Shown piece after piece: positions 1 through 5,048 of a stretch of 5,222 nucleotides of DNA. Source of the stretch: Candidatus Nomurabacteria bacterium (GTDB lineage Bacteria > Patescibacteriota > Minisyncoccia > Phycocordibacterales > UBA2100). The notes beneath the pieces were generated by a model. That model worked only from the letters and a program-made list of their open reading frames with translations, was not told the origin of the DNA and did no database searches. The stretch spans positions 1 through 5,222 of the forward strand of contig CALRIB010000055.1 of NCBI GenBank assembly GCA_943359705.1. The letters run 5' to 3'. How positions within the stretch are numbered: the stretch's first letter is position 1; the number at the start of each line of letters is the position of its first letter. Made by a program: the position numbers and the translations under genes.

Positions 1-1
1 A

Positions 2-709
2 CTCAAAGAGGGGAGAATAGATATCGAAGATTTCAAAAAGAAGATACGCGGCTGCAAAGCGGTGCTCATCAACTCACCGTCCAACCCCACCGGTCGCATC
101 GAAGCCATCCCCACGCTCCACGAAATAGAAAAAATCACCAAAAAGCTCGGCGTGTATGTGATTTCCGACGAAGTGTACAAAGACCTTATCTACGAGCGCG
201 GCAATTACCTCATCAAGGGCTCGCACGTCATCACGGTCAATTCTTTCTCCAAGACCTACTCGATGTGCGGTCTTCGCATCGGCTATCTATGGGCACGCGA
301 CAGGAAAATCGTCGACAAATGCATCGACATTAAGGTGCACACCTCGATGAACACCAACACCCTCGCGCAGGAAATGGCGCTTCGCGCGATGGACGTGCCG
401 CAGAGCTTCGTGGATGCGCAGACCGCTATCTGGAAGGGAAGACGCGACTTTATCGTGCAAGGCCTCCGAGACCTTGGCTTTAGCCTCTGGACGCCCGAAG
501 GTGCGTTCTATGTGTTGCCGAAGATAAAGAATTCGAATCGTGTCGTCACCGAACTCTTTCACCAATGCAAGGTAATCACCTACGACGGCGCATGGTTTGG
601 TGCCCCCGGCCGCATCCGCCTCTCCTATGCACTTGATGTCGACAAGATAAAAGAAGGGCTCGGAAGAATGGGGAAGTATTTGAAAGGAAAGGAAAGTTGG
701 TTGGAATAA
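2..709 (+). CDS. Class I/II PLP-dependent aminotransferase, 5'-truncated
   Basis: The reading frame is open from the left edge, so the start lies outside the window. The 235 visible residues are roughly the C-terminal 60% of a fold-type I aminotransferase, which usually has 380-400 residues. Such cytosolic enzymes move an amino group between an amino acid and a 2-oxo acid using pyridoxal phosphate. Counting from the GTG at 62, the family motifs are visible: NPTG at residues 8-11 (cofactor Asn), SDEVY at 35-39 (Asp and Tyr contacting the cofactor), SFSKTY with the Schiff-base lysine at 64 (bases 251-253), and GRIRLSY with the substrate-carboxylate arginine at 186 (bases 617-619). These support an active aspartate-aminotransferase-like enzyme. 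Substrate cannot be assigned because the N-terminal specificity segment is missing. It converges on the small - strand gene at 778-954, whose terminator U-run overlaps this stop codon. Family assignment is firm; the exact reaction is not. Confidence 0.93.
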   Translation, partial: LKEGRIDIEDFKKKIRGCKAVLINSPSNPTGRIEAIPTLHEIEKITKKLGVYVISDEVYKDLIYERGNYLIKGSHVITVNSFSKTYSMCGLRIGYLWARDRKIVDKCIDIKVHTSMNTNTLAQEMALRAMDVPQSFVDAQTAIWKGRRDFIVQGLRDLGFSLWTPEGAFYVLPKIKNSNRVVTELFHQCKVITYDGAWFGAPGRIRLSYALDVDKIKEGLGRMGKYLKGKESWLE

Positions 710-745
710 AAAAGCCTACCGCGCGGAGTCGAACCGAGCGGTAGG
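708..745 (-). terminator. Intrinsic terminator of the small - strand gene
   Basis: A perfect 8-bp stem (715-722 with 738-745, CCTACCGC/GCGGTAGG) encloses a 15-nt loop in which CGG/CCG can pair further. Read on the - strand, the stem is followed by C and six T (713-708), the classic rho-independent form. It lies 33 nt past the stop of the 778-954 gene. On the + strand the hairpin is preceded by A's and followed by ATAACGG, so it would be a weak terminator for the aminotransferase. The U-run overlaps that gene's stop codon, which is typical of tightly packed convergent genes. Confidence 0.75.
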
Positions 746-777
746 ATAACGGTTTGGCATCGCGGAGATGCAGGGAC

Positions 778-954
778 TCAGCGCAGCGCGACAGGGTTGT
801 ATTCCCGTGGACAATCGCACCGCCACTCGGCTGGACGACTGGAAGTCGTCACCAATCGGCCGTTGCAATCGCCACACGTTGGGTGACCCCAGAAATTACC
901 GCTGGTCAAGTGGAAGTATGGCAAGCGAGACGTCGTCGTTTCTTGGCTGGTCAT
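778..954 (-). CDS. Small zinc-ribbon-like protein, unrecognised family
   Basis: This is a 58-residue reading frame from the ATG at 954-952 to the TGA at 780-778. I do not recognise the family. The start is chosen because GGAG (963-960) lies five nt upstream, the best Shine-Dalgarno match in the window. The frame stays open upstream to 1182, but that part runs through AT-rich promoter DNA into glnA and looks non-coding. Residues 1-20 are Thr/Ser-rich. Residues 21-50 carry His24, Cys27-x2-Cys30, a 15-residue spacer, then Cys46-x-Cys48 beside a Trp. This resembles a zinc ribbon (CxxC, 15-20 residues, CxC or CxxC) and suggests metal binding, perhaps with nucleic acid or protein contacts; that is inference. 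There is no signal peptide or membrane segment. A U-run hairpin follows 33 nt after the stop, which supports a real monocistronic transcript. No clear promoter was found. It converges on the aminotransferase and diverges from glnA. Confidence 0.62.
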   Translation of the reverse strand: MTSQETTTSRLPYFHLTSGNFWGHPTCGDCNGRLVTTSSRPAEWRCDCPREYNPVALR

Positions 955-1108
955 GGCTGCTCCGTTGAGTGAAAGGACAAGAAGGTACAGGCGTACATTG
1001 AACGGTACGTGAATATGCGGATTCAGGCAATACGCTCGTATGTCTAACCCACGAGGCCGGCATTCTGGCAAAGGGTTTTCGATGTTTTCCACACTAATTT
1101 GTCTAGTC
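955..1108. other. Divergent intergenic region between the zinc-ribbon gene and glnA
   Basis: Together with 1109-1169 this makes about 215 bp without a gene. It should hold the promoter of the - strand small gene, but I see no convincing -10/-35 pair there; CATATT (1017-1012 on the - strand) is the nearest -10-like element. ATACG-CT-CGTAT (1030-1041) is a short inverted repeat about 75 bp upstream of the small gene and could be an operator. Short + strand frames here look non-coding. Confidence 0.4.
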
Positions 1109-1137
1109 TTTACAATAATTATGCCTATAGTTAGGAT
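1109..1137 (+). promoter_or_regulatory. Candidate sigma70-type promoter of the glnA-amt operon
   Basis: TTTACA (1109-1114; five of six to TTGACA) is followed after exactly 17 nt by TAGGAT (1132-1137; four of six to TATAAT). Transcription would start near 1144, giving a leader of about 26 nt before the ATG at 1170. TATAGT (1126-1131) and TATATT (1144-1149) are better -10 matches but lack a well-spaced -35. The region 1085-1160 is strikingly AT-rich against the surrounding coding DNA, which fits a promoter. A TTGT-N9-ACAA dyad (1099-1115) overlaps the -35 and could bind a regulator. Confidence 0.45.
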
Positions 1138-1143
1138 AGTTAG
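1127..1143 (+). repeat. Tandem 8-bp direct repeat in the glnA promoter
   Basis: ATAGTTAG occurs at 1127-1134 and again at 1136-1143, separated by one base (9-bp period). The repeat covers the candidate -10 elements upstream of glnA. It may be a binding site for a regulator, or simply low-complexity AT-rich DNA. No known motif is recognised. Confidence 0.4.
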
Positions 1144-1159
1144 TATATTAATTAATCTA

Positions 1160-1175
1160 ATGCGTGCGCATGCAT
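1160..1175. repeat. 16-bp near-palindrome over the glnA start codon
   Basis: ATGCGTGCGCATGCAT pairs with its own reverse complement at seven of eight positions, and the remaining one (1164 with 1171) is G-T in RNA. It spans the ATG chosen for glnA (1170-1172). It could be an operator or an mRNA element that hides the start. With no loop the RNA form would need distortion, so a DNA-binding role or chance is more likely. Confidence 0.35.
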
Positions 1176-2600
1176 ACACCATTAAAAGATTTTCTCGAGA
1201 TTCCGTACGACAAACTCGAAGAGATGAATCTCAAGGCGAAGGAGGATGCGGAAAAATTGAGTTCGCAACAGCTGGAGAAAAAATATATCGATTGGCTCAA
1301 GAAGGAGAAGCGCATCAAAGCGGTGACGCTTCTTTTTAGTGATATCGAGGGCAGACTACACATGCTCGATTACGACAAGAAATTTTTGCTGGACTCGCTC
1401 TCCAACCTTACCTTCGACGGCTCATCCATCCGCGGATTTACGCCGCAGCATGAGAGTGACCTTCGTCTCGAAGTGGATTGGTCGAGCATCCGCTGGATGC
1501 CGGCCGACATCTTTGGGCCGGGCAAGGTTATCTTCTTCGCAACTGTCTTGAACCGCGACCGCACGCCCTACATTTCTGATTTCCGCGGACGCCTGAAGGC
1601 CTACACGGCGGAATTGAAGAAGAAAGAGGGGATTACCGCTTTCGCAGCCCCCGAGATCGAGGGATTCGTGGTGGACGGGGAGAACGCCGAGCAGCGCTAC
1701 CAGGAGAACGGTGGATTCAAACTTATTTCCACGGGTGGTTACTACCACTCGCTCCCGATGGACAGGCTCCGCGTCTTTATTGACACCGCCGCCGAAGCGC
1801 AGCGTGCGATGGGATTCAAGAATGAGAAAGATCACCCCGAAGTCGCACCCTCGCAGTTCGAAATGAACTTCTCATACGCCGAGGTCGTGCGCGCGGCAGA
1901 CAACGTCCAGCTCTACAAACTTATCTCGCGTCAGGTGGCTCGCAACATGGGTCTCACCGCGACCTTCCTCCCGAAGCCGTTCACCGGTATCAACGGCTCC
2001 GGTATGCACACCAACTTCTCGCTCGGAAAAGGCGGCAAGAACATCTTCCACGACCCGAAGGGGGAAGAGGGGCTTTCGAAAATTGCCTGGGATTTCGTGC
2101 TGAAGCTTCTCAATCACGCGCCGGAAATTTGCCTCATCATCAACTCTTCAGTCAACAGCTACCGCCGTCTCGACCCGCACTTCGAAGCGCCGAACCAGAT
2201 AAAGGTCTCGGCCATCGACCGCGGTTCCATGATTCGCATCCCCGTGGCCAACGAAAAGACGGCGCGCATCGAGCTCCGCTCGGTCGCACCTGATGCCAAC
2301 CCGTACCTGGTGCTCTTCACGATGCTGAAAACCGGATTCAACGGCAAAAAGCTCGAAAAAGATGAGAGCAAGCGCGACCGCGTGCGCTTCCTTTCCGACA
2401 ACATCTACGACGCCATCGCCCTCTGCAAGGCGAGCAAGTTCGTCTCCGACGCAATCGGTGAGGAGAGCAAGGAGAAGTTCATCAAATTCAAGCAGGCGGC
2501 GGCAGACCGCTCGCCCAAGGCGCTCGGTGGTCTTATCAAAAACTCCGAGGTGGTCTACCACCACGAAGTAACGAACCAGCTCCTATGGAACAACTTCTAA
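1170..2600 (+). CDS. glnA: Type I glutamine synthetase
   Basis: This cytosolic enzyme makes glutamine from glutamate, ammonium and ATP. From the ATG at 1170 it has 476 residues (E. coli GlnA has 469); a GTG at 1164 would add two. Family motifs occur in order: FDGSSIRGF (Asp83, equivalent to the ammonium-site Asp50), the PEIEGF metal-site glutamates (162 and 164), QFEMNFSY and AADNVQLYK (about 229-250), KPFTGINGSGMH with His280 (equivalent to His269), NSYRRL and FEAPN with flap Glu339 (equivalent to Glu327), DRGSMIRIP, and RIELRSVAPDANPY near the C-terminus. All key residues are present. The N-terminus is about 33 residues longer than in E. coli and is Lys/Glu-rich and helical-looking, while the part between Asp83 and His280 is about 22 residues shorter. 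Tyr413 in NIYD aligns with the adenylylation tyrosine but lacks the following LPPEE, so adenylylation is doubtful. No Shine-Dalgarno precedes the start. The amt gene follows 14 nt downstream. Confidence 0.96.
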   Translation: MHTPLKDFLEIPYDKLEEMNLKAKEDAEKLSSQQLEKKYIDWLKKEKRIKAVTLLFSDIEGRLHMLDYDKKFLLDSLSNLTFDGSSIRGFTPQHESDLRLEVDWSSIRWMPADIFGPGKVIFFATVLNRDRTPYISDFRGRLKAYTAELKKKEGITAFAAPEIEGFVVDGENAEQRYQENGGFKLISTGGYYHSLPMDRLRVFIDTAAEAQRAMGFKNEKDHPEVAPSQFEMNFSYAEVVRAADNVQLYKLISRQVARNMGLTATFLPKPFTGINGSGMHTNFSLGKGGKNIFHDPKGEEGLSKIAWDFVLKLLNHAPEICLIINSSVNSYRRLDPHFEAPNQIKVSAIDRGSMIRIPVANEKTARIELRSVAPDANPYLVLFTMLKTGFNGKKLEKDESKRDRVRFLSDNIYDAIALCKASKFVSDAIGEESKEKFIKFKQAAADRSPKALGGLIKNSEVVYHHEVTNQLLWNNF

Positions 2601-2614
2601 AGGCAGGCAACGGC

Positions 2615-3940
2615 ATGGCGAAGCATGCTCTGTGGGTGCTCGCACTCGGTGCTTTGGTCGGATACGCGGCCACCTATTTCGCGGGCGCCTCCGCCGGTGT
2701 ATACGACGCAGCCAGCATCAATACGGGTGACACCGCCTGGATGCTCGTAGCAGCGGCGCTCGTTATGCTCATGACCCCGGCAGTCGGTTTCTTCTACGGC
2801 GGTATGGTCTCGGCCAAGAACGTCGTCTCGGTGCTGAAGCAATCCGTTGTTATCCTCTCGCTCGTCTCCATCCAGTGGGTGGTGCTCGGCTACAGCCTCG
2901 TTTTCGGTACCGACATCAGTGGCGTCATCGGAGGCCTCGACTTCTTCGGGCTGCGCAACGTAGGCTTCGCGCCGGACGCGAATTATGCGGCGACGATTCC
3001 CGCGCTCCTCTTCATGATCTACCAGGCGATGTTCGCCATCATCACGCCCGCACTCATCATCGGCGCGTTCGTGGAGCGCATCAACTTCAAGACGCTTGTC
3101 ATCTTCACGCTTCTGTGGACGACGCTCGTGTACGACCCGGTCGCACACTCCGTGTGGGGTGTGGGCGGATGGCTCCGCACGCTCGGCGCGCTCGACTTTG
3201 CGGGCGGCACGGTGGTGCACATGACGGCGGGCTTTTCGGCACTCGCCGCCGCCTTCCTCGTCGGTAAGCGCTTGGAGCACTCCCGCCCGGGCTCGGTAGC
3301 CAACAACATCCCGTTCGTCATTCTCGGCGCCATACTTCTGTGGTTCGGCTGGTTCGGCTTTAACGCGGGGAGCGCGCTTTCCTCCGGCGTCCTGGCCGTC
3401 AGCGCGTTTGTGGTCACCAACATCGCCGCCGCCGCGTGCGCGCTCGTGTGGACGTTCCTCTCGTGGACAGAGCACGGCAAGCCCTCGGCGATGGGAGCCG
3501 CGACCGGTGCGGTGTGCGGTCTCGTGGCTATCACGCCCGCGTCCGGCTTCGTCGGTCCTGTTGCAGCTATCGCCATCGGTATCATCGCGGGGGTCGTTAC
3601 CTATGCAGCCGTGTATCTTCGCGCGAAGCGCATGAAGGTGGATGATACGCTCGATGTGTGGGCGGCGCACGGTATCGGCGGCCTCACAGGTGCCATCCTG
3701 ACCGGTTTCTTCGCTGAAAAGGTGATAAACGGCGCGGGAGCCAACGGGCTTCTCTTCGGAAATCCCGCTCTCCTGTGGACGCAGATAATTGCGGTTGCAG
3801 CAGTAGCCGTGTATTCCTTCCTGGCTACCTGGATTATCTTGAAAGTCATCGGCTTCTTCCTCCCGCTCCGAGTTAGTCGCGGCGACGAGGAACAGGGCCT
3901 CGACCTCGCTGTCCACGGCGAAGCGGGGTATCGTTTCTAG
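2615..3940 (+). CDS. amt: Amt-family ammonium transporter
   Basis: This inner-membrane channel takes up ammonium or ammonia, here evidently to feed the adjacent glutamine synthetase. From the ATG at 2615 the protein has 441 residues. That start is preferred because AGG (2605-2607) lies seven nt upstream and the N-terminus (MAKHALWVLALGALV) then looks like a signal sequence, common in this family. An ATG at 2585 would add ten residues and overlap glnA by 16 nt. About eleven hydrophobic segments follow. Numbered from 2615, signature residues are GFFYGG (59-64), Phe140 in YQAMF and Phe249 in GWFGFNAGS (aromatic gate), Trp181, Asp194 in DFAGGTVVH with pore His202, and His352 in AAHGIGG; both pore histidines are kept. 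The tail (LRVSRGDEEQGLDLAVHGEA) matches the C-terminal region that binds PII/GlnK in E. coli AmtB, although no glnK is in the window. A 16-bp hairpin ends the operon. Confidence 0.96.
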   Translation: MAKHALWVLALGALVGYAATYFAGASAGVYDAASINTGDTAWMLVAAALVMLMTPAVGFFYGGMVSAKNVVSVLKQSVVILSLVSIQWVVLGYSLVFGTDISGVIGGLDFFGLRNVGFAPDANYAATIPALLFMIYQAMFAIITPALIIGAFVERINFKTLVIFTLLWTTLVYDPVAHSVWGVGGWLRTLGALDFAGGTVVHMTAGFSALAAAFLVGKRLEHSRPGSVANNIPFVILGAILLWFGWFGFNAGSALSSGVLAVSAFVVTNIAAAACALVWTFLSWTEHGKPSAMGAATGAVCGLVAITPASGFVGPVAAIAIGIIAGVVTYAAVYLRAKRMKVDDTLDVWAAHGIGGLTGAILTGFFAEKVINGAGANGLLFGNPALLWTQIIAVAAVAVYSFLATWIILKVIGFFLPLRVSRGDEEQGLDLAVHGEAGYRF

Positions 3941-3960
3941 TTGTTTAGGTTTTATCGAAA

Positions 3961-3996
3961 GAAGCCGCCCCTGACCTACAGGTCAGGGGCGGCTTC
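3961..3996 (+). terminator. Perfect 16-bp hairpin at the end of the glnA-amt operon
   Basis: GAAGCCGCCCCTGACC (3961-3976) and its exact complement (3981-3996) flank a TACA loop. It lies 20 nt past the amt stop, where a terminator is expected. Neither side has a proper U-run: the + side continues ACGTCTCTCC, and the - side has only three T. It is probably a transcript-end or 3'-protecting hairpin rather than a canonical intrinsic terminator. Termination is inferred from position. Confidence 0.6.
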
Positions 3997-4054
3997 ACGT
4001 CTCTCCGGGGAAATTAGGTATCAACACCCGCCCTGGCGCCCCCTACGGTAGAAG

Positions 4055-4073
4055 GTATACTGCCGTGTATACA
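4055..4073 (+). promoter_or_regulatory. Paired GTATAC elements, candidate promoter of the SWIB gene
   Basis: GTATAC occurs twice (4055-4060 and 4067-4072), 12 bp apart. Each is self-complementary, and together they form an inverted as well as a direct repeat. TATACT (4056-4061) matches the -10 consensus at five of six positions, and TATACA (4068-4073) at four. No good -35 is seen at the right spacing. The second element would start transcription about ten nt before the ATG at 4091. One or both probably form the -10 region; two sites about one helical turn apart could also suit a dimeric regulator. Confidence 0.4.
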
Positions 4074-4090
4074 AGCAATAACGATATTCT

Positions 4091-4348
4091 ATGGTTAGAA
4101 AAGCAAACCCAGCATTACTAAAGCCGATGAAGCTCTCACCCGAGCTTGAAGCAGTCACAGGCCCCGGGCCGATGGCTCGCGGACAGGTCGTGAAGAAGCT
4201 TTGGGAATACATTAAGGGCAACAACCTCCAGAACCCGGCCAACAAGCGCAATATTCTTGCCGACGCCAAGCTCAAGGTTGTCTTTGGCGGCAAGGGGGAA
4301 GTGACGATGTTCGAAATGACGAAGCTCGTCTCCGCACACCTCAGTTAG
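4091..4348 (+). CDS. SWIB/MDM2-domain protein
   Basis: The 85-residue protein is essentially one SWIB domain (about residues 13-84). In eukaryotes the domain is found in SWI/SNF subunits and the p53-binding part of MDM2. Stand-alone bacterial versions occur, notably in chlamydiae, where one is fused to topoisomerase. Visible family features are LSPEL near the start, the central KKLWEYIKGNNLQNPANKR block (residues 36-54), then ADAKLKVVFG and the closing MFEMTKLVSAHL helix. Length and motif order match a complete domain. A role in chromosome structure or transcription is plausible but not shown by the sequence. There is no signal peptide. The start has no Shine-Dalgarno; the ATG at 4091 is kept because the domain begins soon after and GTATAC promoter-like elements lie just upstream. 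It is flanked by the amt hairpin and a separately promoted secreted-protein gene, so it is probably its own transcription unit. Confidence 0.93.
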   Translation: MVRKANPALLKPMKLSPELEAVTGPGPMARGQVVKKLWEYIKGNNLQNPANKRNILADAKLKVVFGGKGEVTMFEMTKLVSAHLS

Positions 4349-4378
4349 GACTTAATGGTTTTTTCACGCGGGGCGGGC

Positions 4379-4384
4379 TATGAT
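4379..4384 (+). promoter_or_regulatory. Candidate -10 element of the Tyr/Gln-rich protein gene
   Basis: TATGAT (five of six to TATAAT) ends nine nt before the ATG at 4394, so transcription would start about three nt before that codon, giving a leaderless or nearly leaderless mRNA. No convincing -35 lies 16-18 nt upstream. The position also argues that the start is 4394 rather than the upstream ATG at 4355. Confidence 0.45.
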
Positions 4385-4393
4385 GGCTCGCAT

Positions 4394-4969
4394 ATGCACC
4401 GCTCCGTAGTCGGACTCCTCGTCTTGGCGGCTTTTGTGACGCCGCTCAGTGCCTACGCGCAGTACTACTCGTACCCGAATTCATACTCGAACAATTACTC
4501 GAGTTCGTATTTGATGCCGCAATATCAGCAGCAGTACCAGTCGTATCAGCCCTATCAACAGTCATACCAGCAGCAGTATCAATACCAGCAGACCTGGCCG
4601 ACGGTCTACCATACCTTCTCTCCGTACACCTACGTCAACACCTCCCCGTACGTAAGCGCGACTGCAAATGCCTACGCGTACGCAAATCAGCAGCCGATGC
4701 AGAACGGCTACTCCTATACACAGCCGCAGCAGTATTCCTCGCAATACCAGTCTCAAGCACAGTATTCGTATCCGTCATCCAACTATTCCAACTCCTACTC
4801 ATCTCCGACCAATAATCCCTACAGCTACACGTCGCCGCGACCGACCACTCCGGGCGGCTACAACGCCACATCAGGCCAATATTGCTACACCGGCTACGGC
4901 TGCTATCCGATGGCAGTCGAAGACCCGCACCAGTGGATTTACGACGCGTATTCGGGGACGTGGTACTAA
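4394..4969 (+). CDS. Secreted Tyr/Gln/Ser-rich low-complexity protein
   Basis: I recognise no family. From the ATG at 4394 the protein has 191 residues. Residues 1-22 are a clear Sec signal peptide: a short n-region with Arg, the hydrophobic core VVGLLVLAAFV, and an AYA cleavage motif before Gln23. Starting at 4355 would add 13 residues and give an unusual n-region. By my count the 169-residue mature chain has 37 Tyr, 27 Gln, 26 Ser, no Lys and only one Arg, in irregular YQ, YS and QQQY clusters. It is prion-like in composition and probably disordered or assembling. The last 40 residues differ: two cysteines (C-x5-C, residues 164 and 170) could form a disulfide, followed by an acidic, Trp-containing end finishing SGTWY. 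There is no sortase signal or C-terminal membrane anchor. Export is well supported; a surface, adhesive or matrix role is a guess. It converges on the - strand gene at 5049. Confidence 0.85.
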   Translation: MHRSVVGLLVLAAFVTPLSAYAQYYSYPNSYSNNYSSSYLMPQYQQQYQSYQPYQQSYQQQYQYQQTWPTVYHTFSPYTYVNTSPYVSATANAYAYANQQPMQNGYSYTQPQQYSSQYQSQAQYSYPSSNYSNSYSSPTNNPYSYTSPRPTTPGGYNATSGQYCYTGYGCYPMAVEDPHQWIYDAYSGTWY

Positions 4970-4976
4970 ATTTCTT

Positions 4977-5035
4977 ATAAAACAAAGGACCACCGCACCG
5001 CGATGATCCAATGTCATTCGTGAAGTGAGTGGTCC
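4977..5035 (-). terminator. Intrinsic terminator of the right-end - strand gene
   Basis: A perfect 7-bp stem (4987-4993 with 5029-5035, GGACCAC/GTGGTCC) encloses a 35-nt loop that can form a small inner ATGA/TCAT hairpin. On the - strand it is followed by TTTGTTTTAT, a good U-run. It lies 13 nt past the TAG at 5051-5049. Nothing comparable faces the + strand, so it serves the - strand transcript. The long loop makes it less certain than the hairpin at 708-745. Confidence 0.6.
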
Positions 5036-5048
5036 GCTTGCGGGTAAG

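Noticed and set aside
715..745. GGTTCGACTCC on the - strand looks like a tRNA T-arm
   Set aside because: The T stem would have a mismatch, there is no CCA, and no matching 5' acceptor strand lies about 70 nt upstream. The terminator reading explains it better.
1100..1114. TGT...ACA dyad as a GlnR/TnrA nitrogen-control box
   Set aside because: The known box is TGTNA-N7-TNACA, 17 bp long. Here the half-sites span only 15 bp and the inner A/T positions do not fit. It remains only an unnamed dyad.
955..1182. Upstream extension of the - strand small gene to 134 residues
   Set aside because: The extra 76 codons run through the AT-rich glnA promoter and into glnA coding DNA, while a good GGAG site marks the ATG at 954.
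754..1339. + strand frames starting at 754, 768 and 1040
   Set aside because: No RBS and no family resemblance; they overlap the better-supported - strand gene, the promoter region, or glnA in another frame.
2597..3916. 439-residue open frame antisense to amt
   Set aside because: It is extremely rich in charged residues, His and Arg, as expected for the complement of a GC-biased membrane-protein gene. It has no family features, and amt on the other strand is unambiguous.
4355..4393. Upstream ATG at 4355 as start of the Tyr/Gln-rich protein
   Set aside because: It would place 13 polar residues before a complete signal peptide, and a -10-like TATGAT lies between the two ATGs.
4500..4760. CRISPR or tandem DNA repeat within the YQ-rich gene
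   Set aside because: The repetition is at protein level and irregular, with synonymous codons mixed; there are no constant repeats with unique spacers.
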